From: Alistipes sp.
GTDB taxonomy: Bacteria; Bacteroidota; Bacteroidia; Bacteroidales; Rikenellaceae
NCBI GenBank assembly: GCA_017559685.1
Contig: JAFYQY010000225.1
Coordinates: forward strand, 1 to 8,864
Direction of reading: 5' to 3'
DNA length: 8,864 bases
How positions within the stretch are numbered: the first letter of the stretch is position 1; each line of letters starts with the position of its first letter. Both the position numbers and the translations under genes were made by a program. Below are positions 1 through 7,800 of this stretch, one piece after another. Below the pieces are notes generated by a model that was not told the DNA's origin, did not search any database, and saw only the letters and a list, made by a program, of their open reading frames with translations.

Positions 1-1840
1 CGGTAACCGAAATCGAGTGGTCTACCCACTTCTGGATAGCACCCTGCATCTTAACCTTAGCGACCCAGTCGATGTCGTTTGCGGTAGCCTTGTGGTAAGG
101 CGATGCAGCAACCCACTTATCCAACTCCTCGTCGCTGATAGTGTCGAGGCGCGAGATGTCGTAGCCATTGATACGCAACCAATCCACGAACTTGTGGTGG
201 TATACGTTGTACTCCTCGAACAACTGACCCTGCTCGTCGGTAAATGTTGTAGCCTTGATATCGCGGTCCGATGGGTTGATCTTACGACGACGCTTGTAAA
301 CCGGACGGAATACAGGCTCGATACCCGAAGTTGTCTGCGACATCAACGAAGTGGTACCTGTAGGCGCAATTGTAAGCATTGCGATATTACGACGACCATA
401 CTTAACCATTGCCTCGTAGAGCGATGGATCGGCATCCTTAAGGCGGTTAATCATTGGGTTGTTCTTCTCCTTCTCGGCGTTGAATACGGTGAATGCGCCA
501 CGTACACGTGCCATATTTACCGACTCACGGTATGCCTCTACTGCGAGAGTCTGGTGTACCTTGGTTGCGAAGTCGAGAGCCTTGTTCGAGCCGTAGCGCA
601 AACCGAGTGCTGCCAACATATCGCCCTCGGCGGTGATGCCGAGACCTGTACGACGTCCCTTGAGAGCCATCTCCTTAATCTTGTGCCACAAGTCGAGCTC
701 TACACGACGAACATCCTTATCCTCAGGATCCGAAGCAATTTTGTCGATGATGAGGTCAATCTTCTCCAACTCGAGGTCGATGATGTCATCCATCAAATGC
801 ATTGCCTTGTGAACGTGCTCCTTGAAGAGGTCGAAGTTGAACGATGCCTCCTTTGTGAATGGGTTCTCTACGTAGCTGTAGAGGTTGATAGCCAACAAAC
901 GACAGCTGTCGTATGGGCACAACGGAATCTCGCCACAAGGGTTGGTCGATACGGTTACGAAGCCCTCGTCAGCGTAGCAGTCAGGCACACTCTCACGGAT
1001 GATAGTATCCCAGAACAATACGCCTGGCTCGGCCGACTTCCACGCATTGTGGATAATCTTTGTCCAGAGCTTCGATGCGTCGATATTCTGTATAACCTTT
1101 GGCTTATTTGCATTGATTGGGAACTGCTGAGTGTAGGTGCGACCCTCGATAGCAGCACGCATAAACTCGTCGTCAATCTTCACCGAAACGTTTGCGCCTG
1201 TAACCTTGTTGGTGTCGAGCTTCGCATCGATGAACTTCTCAGCATCGGGGTGCTTGATCGAGATCGAGAGCATCAACGCTCCACGACGACCATCCTGAGC
1301 AACCTCACGAGTAGAGTTCGAGTAGCGCTCCATAAATGGAACGATACCTGTAGATGTGAGAGCCGAGTTCAACACAGGGCTTCCCGAAGGACGGATGTGC
1401 GAGAGATCGTGACCTACGCCACCACGACGCTTCATAAGTTGTACCTGCTCCTCGTCCATACGGAAGATACCACCGTACGAGTCAGCAGGATTCTTGTGGC
1501 CGATAACGAAGCAGTTCGACAACGATGCAACCTGCAAGTTGTTGCCGATACCTGTCATAGGGCCACCCTGAGGGATGATATAGCGGAAGTGGTCGAGGAG
1601 TTCGAAAATCTCCTGCTCCGAAAGGGCCTCGCCGTACTTATTCTCGATACGGGCGAGTTCTTTTGCCAGACGGTAGTGCATCTGCTCGGGCGAAGACTCG
1701 TAGATGTTACCCTGCGAATCCTTCAAAGCATACTTGCTAACCCACACTGTAGCAGCAAGTTCGTCGCCTGCGAAGTACTCCTTCGAGGCAGCGACAGCAT
1801 CAGCGTACTGGACTTTTTTAAGAGTCGAGTTATTCTTCAT
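1..1840 (-). CDS. nrdJ: Adenosylcobalamin-dependent (class II) ribonucleotide reductase, 3' part cut off by the window edge
   Basis: The enzyme reduces ribonucleotides to deoxyribonucleotides using a thiyl radical generated from adenosylcobalamin, in the cytoplasm, and needs no oxygen. Translating the minus strand from the ATG at 1840-1838 gives 613 uninterrupted residues (MKNNSTLKKVQYADAV...) that run off the left edge. Visible motifs are SLSNCFV with the first redox Cys at C110, GGVGHDLSHIRPSGS at about 140-154, STNPCGEIP at 298-306 (the N-x-C-x-E active site, radical Cys C302, with N300 and E304), the partner Cys C313 in SCRLLAINL, and the IAPTGTTS loop at 491-498. There is no N-terminal ATP-cone and no nrdB neighbour, which together with the GGVGHDLS-type motif argues for class II rather than class I. 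The C-terminal swinging-cysteine tail lies outside the window. No TTA, CTA or TCA codon occurs in the 613 codons, which leaves a long spurious open frame on the opposite strand. The gene has its own promoter, 144 bases after queG. Confidence 0.93.
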   Translation of the reverse strand, partial: MKNNSTLKKVQYADAVAASKEYFAGDELAATVWVSKYALKDSQGNIYESSPEQMHYRLAKELARIENKYGEALSEQEIFELLDHFRYIIPQGGPMTGIGNNLQVASLSNCFVIGHKNPADSYGGIFRMDEEQVQLMKRRGGVGHDLSHIRPSGSPVLNSALTSTGIVPFMERYSNSTREVAQDGRRGALMLSISIKHPDAEKFIDAKLDTNKVTGANVSVKIDDEFMRAAIEGRTYTQQFPINANKPKVIQNIDASKLWTKIIHNAWKSAEPGVLFWDTIIRESVPDCYADEGFVTVSTNPCGEIPLCPYDSCRLLAINLYSYVENPFTKEASFNFDLFKEHVHKAMHLMDDIIDLELEKIDLIIDKIASDPEDKDVRRVELDLWHKIKEMALKGRRTGLGITAEGDMLAALGLRYGSNKALDFATKVHQTLAVEAYRESVNMARVRGAFTVFNAEKEKNNPMINRLKDADPSLYEAMVKYGRRNIAMLTIAPTGTTSLMSQTTSGIEPVFRPVYKRRRKINPSDRDIKATTFTDEQGQLFEEYNVYHHKFVDWLRINGYDISRLDTISDEELDKWVAASPYHKATANDIDWVAKVKMQGAIQKWVDHSISVT

Positions 1841-1865
1841 TATATATAGTATTTAATTGTTTTGT

Positions 1866-1901
1866 CCCTATATGGGTGGAAATACCCTCCTTTGGGGAGG
1901 G
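1866..1901 (-). other. Hairpin-forming segment in the nrdJ 5' leader
   Basis: In the nrdJ sense strand, CCCTCC (1901-1896), a five-base loop CCAAA and GGAGGG (1890-1885) form a perfect 6-bp G/C stem. Downstream, GGGT (1887-1884) can instead pair with ACCC (1877-1874), and CCC (1876-1874) with GGG (1868-1866). Neighbouring pairings share bases and exclude each other. No U tract follows, so this is not an intrinsic terminator. GGAGGG lies about 45 bases before the ATG, too far to act as a ribosome binding site. It may be a leader structure, or a copy of a short palindromic intergenic repeat. The function is not known. Confidence 0.5.
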
Positions 1902-1923
1902 CGTTATTCCGACTTTCTCGATA

Positions 1924-1955
1924 CAAAGTTAGAGCCTTTCTAACGAAAAGTACAA
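1924..1955 (-). promoter_or_regulatory. Bacteroidota-type promoter of nrdJ
   Basis: Read on the minus strand, a -7 box TAACTTTG (1931-1924) matches TAnnTTTG, and GTTG with its TTG at 1955-1953 lies 21 bases upstream. This is the spacing expected for the Bacteroidota primary sigma factor. Transcription would start near 1918, giving a leader of about 80 bases before the nrdJ ATG. The promoter begins about 30 bases after the queG stop codon, so nrdJ can be expressed independently of queG. I see no terminator after queG, so read-through from queG is also possible. Confidence 0.75.
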
Positions 1956-1984
1956 CTAAAAATGGGCAGTTTATTTACAACTTA

Positions 1985-2938
1985 TTAACAATTATTTTCA
2001 ACCTCGGCCGTGGAGCCGTCTGGGGCATATCTCTCCGTTTCGATATTCGATTTTATCCTCGAAAGTCCAGCTCGAAGAAGCGGAGTGTTCTCGAATTTTT
2101 CGGAAAAATTCTCTTCACTCATCGCAATCCACTCTTCGGCGGTCATATCAACGGGATCGAACGAGGGTGCAAAACGGGGGTTGCTGAAAAGGGGTGCTTT
2201 GCGGTTGTAGGGGCATACGCTTTGGCACTCGTCGCAGCCGAATATCCAGCCGTGTAGCGGGGCTTTTTCGCCTTCGCCTGGGCGCTCGATTGTGGCGCAC
2301 GAGATGCAGCGTGAGGTGTCGATATGTCGCTCTTTTACAGCACCATTGGGGCACGCATCGACGCATCGACGGCACTCGCCACAACCGACCGTCGTAAGGG
2401 GTTTGTCGTAGAGGTCGCACTCCTCGGTTGTGACTATCTCGCCGAGTAGTACAAACGAGCCAAATTGGGGTGTTACGAGCAACGATTGGCGACCTATCCA
2501 ACCCAACCCAGCCTCGACTGCGTAGCGCTTTTCGAAGATAGGTGCACTATCGACAAAACAGCGAGCCGAAAGGGTGGGGCACACCTCTTTGAGACGCTTG
2601 CCCAACTCGAATAACATCTGCTTTATGGTGGTGTGATAGTCGGTCGTACAGGCGTAGGATGCGACCTTTGCCTTGTGTCCTTCGGGGTAGCCCTCGCTGA
2701 TGTGGTTTTTGTAGGCTACACCGCAGACGATGACGCTCCGTGCCTCCTCGACGAGTGTGGTGGCATCGCTTCTGCGCTCGATGTTCCTTTTCAGATAGTC
2801 GAGCGAGGAGGCATAACCCTGCGCTATCCACTCCTCGAGAAAGACCTTGTCTCTCTCAAAATTAACACATTGCGCAACACCGCAAAGGTCGAAGCCGACC
2901 TCTCGGGCAAGTTGCTTGATATGTTCTAAATGTAACAT
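1985..2938 (-). CDS. queG: Epoxyqueuosine reductase
   Basis: QueG performs the last step of queuosine synthesis, reducing epoxyqueuosine to queuosine at the wobble position of tRNAs with GUN anticodons. It uses cobalamin and two [4Fe-4S] clusters, in the cytoplasm. The 317-residue protein shows the N-terminal catalytic domain with FVDSAPIFEKRYAVEAGLGW at 128-147 (D130 corresponds to the proposed catalytic Asp). It then has a ferredoxin-like region with CGECRRCVDACP (C186, C189, C192, C196), CISCATIER (C211) and GCDECQSVCPYNR (C235, C238, C242), the usual eight cluster ligands. C214 is an additional Cys. The protein is shorter than the roughly 380-residue enterobacterial enzyme and lacks most of the C-terminal HEAT-like extension. 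The ATG at 2938-2936 is chosen because homology begins at once and a -7 box lies just upstream. It is transcribed divergently from the acyl-CoA synthetase gene and in the same direction as nrdJ. Confidence 0.95.
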   Translation of the reverse strand: MLHLEHIKQLAREVGFDLCGVAQCVNFERDKVFLEEWIAQGYASSLDYLKRNIERRSDATTLVEEARSVIVCGVAYKNHISEGYPEGHKAKVASYACTTDYHTTIKQMLFELGKRLKEVCPTLSARCFVDSAPIFEKRYAVEAGLGWIGRQSLLVTPQFGSFVLLGEIVTTEECDLYDKPLTTVGCGECRRCVDACPNGAVKERHIDTSRCISCATIERPGEGEKAPLHGWIFGCDECQSVCPYNRKAPLFSNPRFAPSFDPVDMTAEEWIAMSEENFSEKFENTPLLRAGLSRIKSNIETERYAPDGSTAEVENNC

Positions 2939-2956
2939 TTCTGTGTAAATTTATGA

Positions 2957-2964
2957 CAAAGATA
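2957..2964 (-). promoter_or_regulatory. Putative -7 box of the queG promoter
   Basis: On the minus strand TATCTTTG matches TAnnTTTG exactly, 18 bases before the queG ATG, which would give a very short leader of roughly 10-15 bases. No clear TTG occurs at the expected -33 distance, where the sequence is a run of seven T after GAA, so the upstream half is weak. The match and its position make it the best candidate. Confidence 0.6.
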
Positions 2965-2987
2965 CGCAATATTTAGGAAAAAAATTC

Positions 2988-2995
2988 TATTTTTG
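2988..2995 (+). promoter_or_regulatory. Putative -7 box of the acyl-CoA synthetase promoter
   Basis: TATTTTTG matches TAnnTTTG on the plus strand, 74 bases before the preferred ATG at 3070. No TTG stands 19-21 bases upstream, so only the -7 half is convincing. It is 23 bases from the oppositely oriented queG -7 box, and polymerase bound at one would cover the other. Confidence 0.5.
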
Positions 2996-3004
2996 CACAG
3001 ATTT

Positions 3005-3040
3005 GTGGGAGTGTGCGTGCGAAAATGCGACGTCTCCCAC
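3005..3040 (+). other. Hairpin at the 5' end of the acyl-CoA synthetase leader
   Basis: GTGGGAG (3005-3011) and CTCCCAC (3034-3040) are a perfect 7-bp inverted repeat. Inside it CGT (3016-3018) can pair with ACG (3030-3032), and GC (3019-3020) with GC (3027-3028), closing a GAAAAT loop. If transcription starts about 7 bases after the -7 box at 2988-2995, the hairpin sits at the very 5' end of the mRNA. The two upstream in-frame starts, GTG 3013 and ATG 3025, fall inside it. No U tract follows, so it is not a terminator. Its role could be mRNA stabilisation or protein binding, which is inference only. Confidence 0.5.
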
Positions 3041-3069
3041 GTAGTACAAACCTAATTTTTGAAAATTTT

Positions 3070-4698
3070 ATGAAGTTGAATACACTTTACGAAATTCTCC
3101 ACAACAGCGTGAAGAACTTTTCGGAGCGTATAGCCTTTTCGCTTTGGAGAGGCACGAGCTACACCTATAAGCAGGTGGGCGAGAAGGTGGCCGAGGTGCA
3201 GGAGTTGCTCCGCTCGGCAGGTCTCAAGAAGGGCGACAAGGTCGTTTTGTTGAGTAGCAATATGCCGAATTGGGGCGTCTGCTACTTCGCTATTACATCG
3301 GGTGGTTATACGGTCGTTCCCGTATTGCCCGACTTTACTTCGGCAGATATCGACCGTATCGTTGAGCACTCGGAGGCTAAGGCGATGTGTGTGTCGGATA
3401 AGCTCTACACCAAGGTTTCGAAGGAGGTAACCTCGAAGCTTAATATCGTAGTCCGCACCAAGAATCTCACCGTTCTCTCGCAGAACGTGAAGGAGGAGGG
3501 CGAGATTACTGTACCGCAGCCTGAGGATTTGGCGGCTATCATCTACACTTCGGGTACCACCTCACAGCCAAAGGGTGTAATGCTCACGCACTACAACCTC
3601 TCGTCGCAGATGTGGCTTATTGACCCGTTGTTTCTCGTTCACGAGGAGGATATCTTCCTCTCGGTGTTGCCTATGGCTCACACCTATGAGTGCACCATTG
3701 GTCTGATTTTGGCCTTCTATCACGGATCGCACGTTGTCTACCTCGACAAGGCTCCTACCGTATCGGTGTTGTTGCCAGCGTTGAAGGAGGTGCGCCCTAC
3801 GATTATGCTTACCGTGCCACTCATCATCGAGAAGATTTTCAAGGGTAAGGTAAAGAAGACCTTCACTTCGAACGGCTTTATGAATGCTCTCTACAAAGTG
3901 GGCTTCATTCGTCGCTACTTCCACCGCATTGCGGGTAAGAAGCTCACAAAGACCTTTGGTGGTCGCATTCGCTTCTTCGGTATTGGAGGCTCGAAGCTCG
4001 ACGCCGAGGTTGAGCAGTTCTTGCTCGATGCCAAGTTTATCTACGATATTGGCTATGGCTTGACCGAGACCGCTCCGTTGTTGGCGGGTGCCGTGGATGG
4101 AATGTTGCGACTCGGCTCTACAGGCCCGATTTTGAAGGGTATCGAGTATCGCTTGGAGAATGTAAACCCCGAGACAGGCATTGGCGAGTTGGTTGTAAAG
4201 AGCCCTTCGCAGATGTTGGGCTACTACAAGAACCCAGAGGCTACGGCCGAGGTGTTTACCGAGGATGGTTTCTTCCGTACGGGCGACCTCTGTTGCTTCG
4301 ATAAGGATGGTTGGCTCTACATCAAGGGTCGCTGTAAGAATATGATTCTCGGCGCAAATGGCGAGAATATCTACCCTGAGGATATCGAGAATGTGCTTAA
4401 CTCTCACGTCTTTATCTCGGAGTCGTTGGTTACCGAGTCGGAGGGTAAGTTGGTGGCATTGGTGCACTTCGACACCGAGGCTCTCGAGGCTAAGTACGAG
4501 GAGTTGAAGGATACCTGGCACAAGAAGAAGCACGACTTGGAGCTCTTCAAGGAGGATGTTATGCGTGATATCAAAGCGTGGGTCAATGAGCGTGTAAATC
4601 GCAACTCGAAGATCTCGGAGGTTGTCGAGGAGGAGCAGGAGTTCGAAAAGACTGCAACGAAGAAGATTCGTCGTTTCCTCTACACCAAGAAGAAGTAG
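3070..4698 (+). CDS. AMP-dependent acyl-CoA synthetase (long-chain-fatty-acid-CoA-ligase-like)
   Basis: This ANL-superfamily enzyme activates a carboxylic acid, probably a fatty acid, to an acyl-adenylate and then transfers it to coenzyme A. The 542-residue protein contains the ATP-binding loop YTSGTTSQPKG (159-169; S replaces the usual second Gly), PMAHTYE at about 201-207, the adenine/AMP motif GYGLTE (328-333), TGDL (404-407), the hinge region GRCKNMILGANGENIYPEDIE (from 420), and a C-terminal lysine pair K531/K532 in TATKKIRRF, one of which is the expected adenylation lysine. It has no signal peptide. The open frame extends upstream to GTG 3013 and ATG 3025, but these lie in a leader hairpin and would add a basic segment (MRAKMRRLPRS...) not typical of the family. 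ATG 3070 (MKLNTLYEIL) starts where family similarity begins. It is a single-gene unit with its own terminator. The exact acid substrate (long-chain or another carboxylic acid) cannot be read from the sequence. Confidence 0.88.
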   Translation: MKLNTLYEILHNSVKNFSERIAFSLWRGTSYTYKQVGEKVAEVQELLRSAGLKKGDKVVLLSSNMPNWGVCYFAITSGGYTVVPVLPDFTSADIDRIVEHSEAKAMCVSDKLYTKVSKEVTSKLNIVVRTKNLTVLSQNVKEEGEITVPQPEDLAAIIYTSGTTSQPKGVMLTHYNLSSQMWLIDPLFLVHEEDIFLSVLPMAHTYECTIGLILAFYHGSHVVYLDKAPTVSVLLPALKEVRPTIMLTVPLIIEKIFKGKVKKTFTSNGFMNALYKVGFIRRYFHRIAGKKLTKTFGGRIRFFGIGGSKLDAEVEQFLLDAKFIYDIGYGLTETAPLLAGAVDGMLRLGSTGPILKGIEYRLENVNPETGIGELVVKSPSQMLGYYKNPEATAEVFTEDGFFRTGDLCCFDKDGWLYIKGRCKNMILGANGENIYPEDIENVLNSHVFISESLVTESEGKLVALVHFDTEALEAKYEELKDTWHKKKHDLELFKEDVMRDIKAWVNERVNRNSKISEVVEEEQEFEKTATKKIRRFLYTKKK

Positions 4699-4720
4699 TC
4701 GTCGAGACTATACATAGGAG

Positions 4721-4758
4721 TATCACCGAGCATATTTTTGTTCGGTGATATTTTTTTT
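4721..4758 (+). terminator. Intrinsic terminator after the acyl-CoA synthetase gene
   Basis: TATCACCGAGCA (4721-4732) pairs with TGTTCGGTGATA (4739-4750) as a 12-bp stem with one G-U pair and a six-base loop, followed by eight T (4751-4758). It lies 22 bases after the TAG stop. The T tract also supplies the -33 element of the next promoter. Confidence 0.93.
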
Positions 4759-4788
4759 GTAAAAAACTAAAAGTTTTTTGTATCTTTG
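4756..4788 (+). promoter_or_regulatory. Bacteroidota-type promoter of the TMEM260/DUF2723-cysS operon
   Basis: TTTG (4756-4759), 21 bases, and TATCTTTG (4781-4788) fit the Bacteroidota consensus in both halves. The predicted start of transcription is near 4793-4797, leaving a leader of about 20-25 bases before the ATG at 4818. The first three T of TTTG are the end of the upstream terminator's T tract. The upstream in-frame GTG at 4788 overlaps the -7 box and cannot be in the message. Confidence 0.8.
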
Positions 4789-4810
4789 TGCGTTTATTGC
4801 ATAAATGCGC
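4788..4810. promoter_or_regulatory. Imperfect dyad over the predicted transcription start, possible operator
   Basis: GTGCGTTTAT (4788-4797), TGC, ATAAATGCGC (4801-4810) form two 10-base arms that match at 8 of 10 positions as a DNA palindrome (all ten pair in RNA if two G-U pairs are allowed). It starts at the last base of the -7 box and covers the predicted start site, a usual place for a repressor site. It could equally be chance symmetry in a short leader. Confidence 0.35.
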
Positions 4811-4817
4811 AACCATT

Positions 4818-7800
4818 ATGGAACAGAATATATTCAAACGATGGAATAGAATTGCAGGCTGGGTGGTATTTGCCATTGCGGCGCTCACCTATCTGCTGAC
4901 CATCGAACCGTCGTCATCGCTTTGGGATTGTGGCGAGTTTGTCGCTACATCGTATAAGTTGGAGGTGGGACACCCTCCTGGGGCTCCGCTTTTTATGCTC
5001 TTGGCTCGTATTGCCACTATGCTTGCACCGTCGCCACACTATGTACCGCATATGGTGAACGGTATGAACGCATTGGCGAGTGCCTTCTGCATCTTGTTCT
5101 TGTTCTGGACAATTACCCATATCGCACGTCGACTCGTCAGCCGTAACGGCAAGTCGCTCACGGTGGCTAATGCTATCGCTATTCTCGGCTCGGGTGCCGT
5201 AGGAGCGTTGGCATACACCTTTACCGACACCTTCTGGTTCTCGGCAGTCGAGGGCGAGGTCTACGCACTCTCGTCGATGTTTACGGCGTTGGTCGTATGG
5301 CTTATGTTGCGATGGGAGGAGGAGGCCGACGAGCCTCACTCTGCACGCTGGATAATACTTATCGCCTACCTGATGGGACTCTCTATCGGTGTGCATATCC
5401 TCAACTTGCTCACCATCCCTGCGTTGGTGTTCATCTACTACTTCCGCAAGTATGATCGCATTACGCTCAAGGGCTTGACGATTGTTACGCTCTTGGCGTG
5501 CGCTATATTGCTCGTCATTAACGGCATTATCATCCCGTACACAGTATATTGGGGCGCTATGTTCGACGTATTCTGCGTGAATGTGTTGGGCTTGCCTGTA
5601 AATATGGGTATCGTGGTGTTTGTCTTGGCGATGTTCGGCTTGCTCGGTTTGGCAATCTATTACACCCACCGCAAGGGCAAGCGACTTTGGAATCTTGTCG
5701 TTGTCTGTGTGACGATGATTATGCTCGGCTTCTCGTCGTATGCTGCGGTTACTATTCGAGCTTCGGTAAATCCACCGATGAACTCTAATAACCCCGACAA
5801 CCCTACGGCGTTGCTCTCGATGCTCAATCGTGACCAATATGGCAACCGCCCATTGATTTATGGCCCATCTTACGCTGCACCTGTCGACATCGACGAGGAG
5901 GGCAACCCTAAGTGCGAGTACGAGACCATATACTACTACGACGCCAATAAGGGTGAGTACAAGGAGCTGACTAAGATTAAGGACTACCTCTATCCCGATA
6001 AGTTTATGCACCTCTTCCCACGAATGTGGAACTATATGAAGAAGGAGTCGGACTTCAAGGAGTGGGCAGCATACCGCACCAAGATGGACTATGTGCGAGA
6101 CGAGAATGGCAAGGTTGTATATGGACGAGACGGTCGTCCTATGCGAGAAGAGGTTTTGGACTTTGGTCGCAAGGTTACTTGGCACGACGGCGAGCGTACT
6201 CGAGTTATTGTCGAGCCTACACCTGCCGAGAACCTTGTGTTCTTCTTCTCGTACCAGCTCTACTATATGTATTGGCGCTACTTCTGGTGGAACTTCGTAG
6301 GTCGTCAGGACGACATTCAGCCTGATGGCAACACTATAACTAACGGTAATTGGCTCTCGGGTATCGACGCTGTGGATAGCCTCTTCTTGGGCCCGCAGAA
6401 GAATCTGCCTCGTGAGATGGCTGAGAATAGAGCTCGTAATACCTACTACTTCTTGCCGTTGTTACTCGGTCTGATAGGTTTGGTCTATCAGCTTCTTCGT
6501 GACCCTCGCAACTTCGTTGTTGTGATGTGGCTCTTTGTGATGATGGGTATTGCGCTTGTCGTATACTTCAACTCGTCGCCTGGCGAGGTGCGTGAGCGTG
6601 ACTACGTATATGCAGGCTCCTTCTATGCCTTCTCGATGTGGATAGGCTTGGGCGTATTGGCGCTCTATGGTATGATTTCGGAGCGATTGAAGAAGCACCA
6701 CAAGGCTGTTGCTATCGGCGCTGTTGCTGTGTCGATGGTTGTACCGGGCATTCTCTGCGCCCAGAATTGGGATGACCACGACCGTTCGCACCGCACTATG
6801 GCTCGTGACTTGGGTTACAACTATCTCTCATCGATAGTAGAGAAGGAGGGCGTTTCGCCGATTATCGTCAACTACGGTGACAACGACACCTTCCCGCTTT
6901 GGTTTAATCAGGAGGTAGACGGCGTGCGTACCGATGTCCGCATTATGAACTCGAGCTACCTCGATGGCGAGTGGTATGTAGACGAGATGAAGTGCAAGGC
7001 AAACAATGCCGACGGCATTCCGTTCTCGTTGCCAAGTCACAAATACACCTTCAAAAATGATTGGGTATATGTTGCAAACTATGATGATCTACTCGAGGCG
7101 AAGGATGTTATGGAGTTTGTGCGTAGCGAGCGCAAGGATACTAAATTCGAGTCGGGTAGAGGTGAGTATATAGACTATATTCCAACCAGACGCATTGCTT
7201 TGCCTGTGGATAAGAAGGCGGCAGTTGCTTCGGGCATTGTAGACGAGAAGGACTACAATAAGATGGTCGATACGGTCTATATCACGCTTAATGCTAGCTC
7301 GTTGAGCCGTTCGGAGTTGATGTTGCTCGATATGTTCGCACACTTCGATTGGAAGCGACCAATCTACTTCACACAGGTCTACGTATTGCAGAAGTTCGGT
7401 CTCTTGGACTACTTGCAGTTCGACGGCTACGCATATCGCTTTGTGCCGATTATAACACCGTATCGAGACTCGTGGAGTATCGGTCGCATCGACGCCGACT
7501 ACGCCTACGACAAGTTGATGAATACATTCCGCTATGGCAACTTGGCCGACCCTCGTGTATATGTAGACGAGTTTACGCAGTACAACCTCAAGGTATCTCG
7601 TACACGAGAGGCCTTTGCACGTGTTGCACGTGAGTATATCAAGCAGGGTAATGCCGAGCGTGCTGAGGCGTTGCTCGACCGTGGCCTGGAGGTGTTGCCT
7701 ATCAACCAGATTCGCTTCACCGAGGCTAACACCTATCCGTTCATCGAGTGCTACTATGACCTTGCTTTGAACGATAAGGCCGACGCATTGTTGATTGCCT

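Noticed and set aside
17..1849. 610-codon open frame on the plus strand
   Set aside because: It is exactly in register with nrdJ codons on the opposite strand, begins with GTG, and its translation is rich in Cys, Arg, Leu and Val with no recognisable domain. The minus-strand reading has all the ribonucleotide reductase motifs.
1885..1901. Intrinsic terminator between queG and nrdJ
   Set aside because: The 6-bp G/C stem has no T tract on either strand and lies downstream of the nrdJ promoter.
1841..1984. Cobalamin riboswitch before nrdJ
   Set aside because: The leader after the promoter is only about 80 bases and shows no B12-box-like core. The space is too short for a full riboswitch.
1862..2257. 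131-codon plus-strand frame starting in the nrdJ leader
   Set aside because: It crosses the nrdJ promoter and enters queG antisense. It has no motif, and the start is not supported by a promoter on that strand.
3013..3069. N-terminal extension of the acyl-CoA synthetase from GTG 3013 or ATG 3025
   Set aside because: Both starts lie inside a leader hairpin, the added residues are basic and unlike the family, and similarity begins at the ATG at 3070.
3562..4533. 323-codon open frame on the minus strand
   Set aside because: It is the in-register antisense of the acyl-CoA synthetase gene, explained by missing TTA/CTA/TCA codons. It has no family motif and no promoter.
4914..6185. 423-codon open frame on the minus strand
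   Set aside because: It is the in-register antisense of the membrane protein gene, rich in His and Arg, with no recognisable domain.
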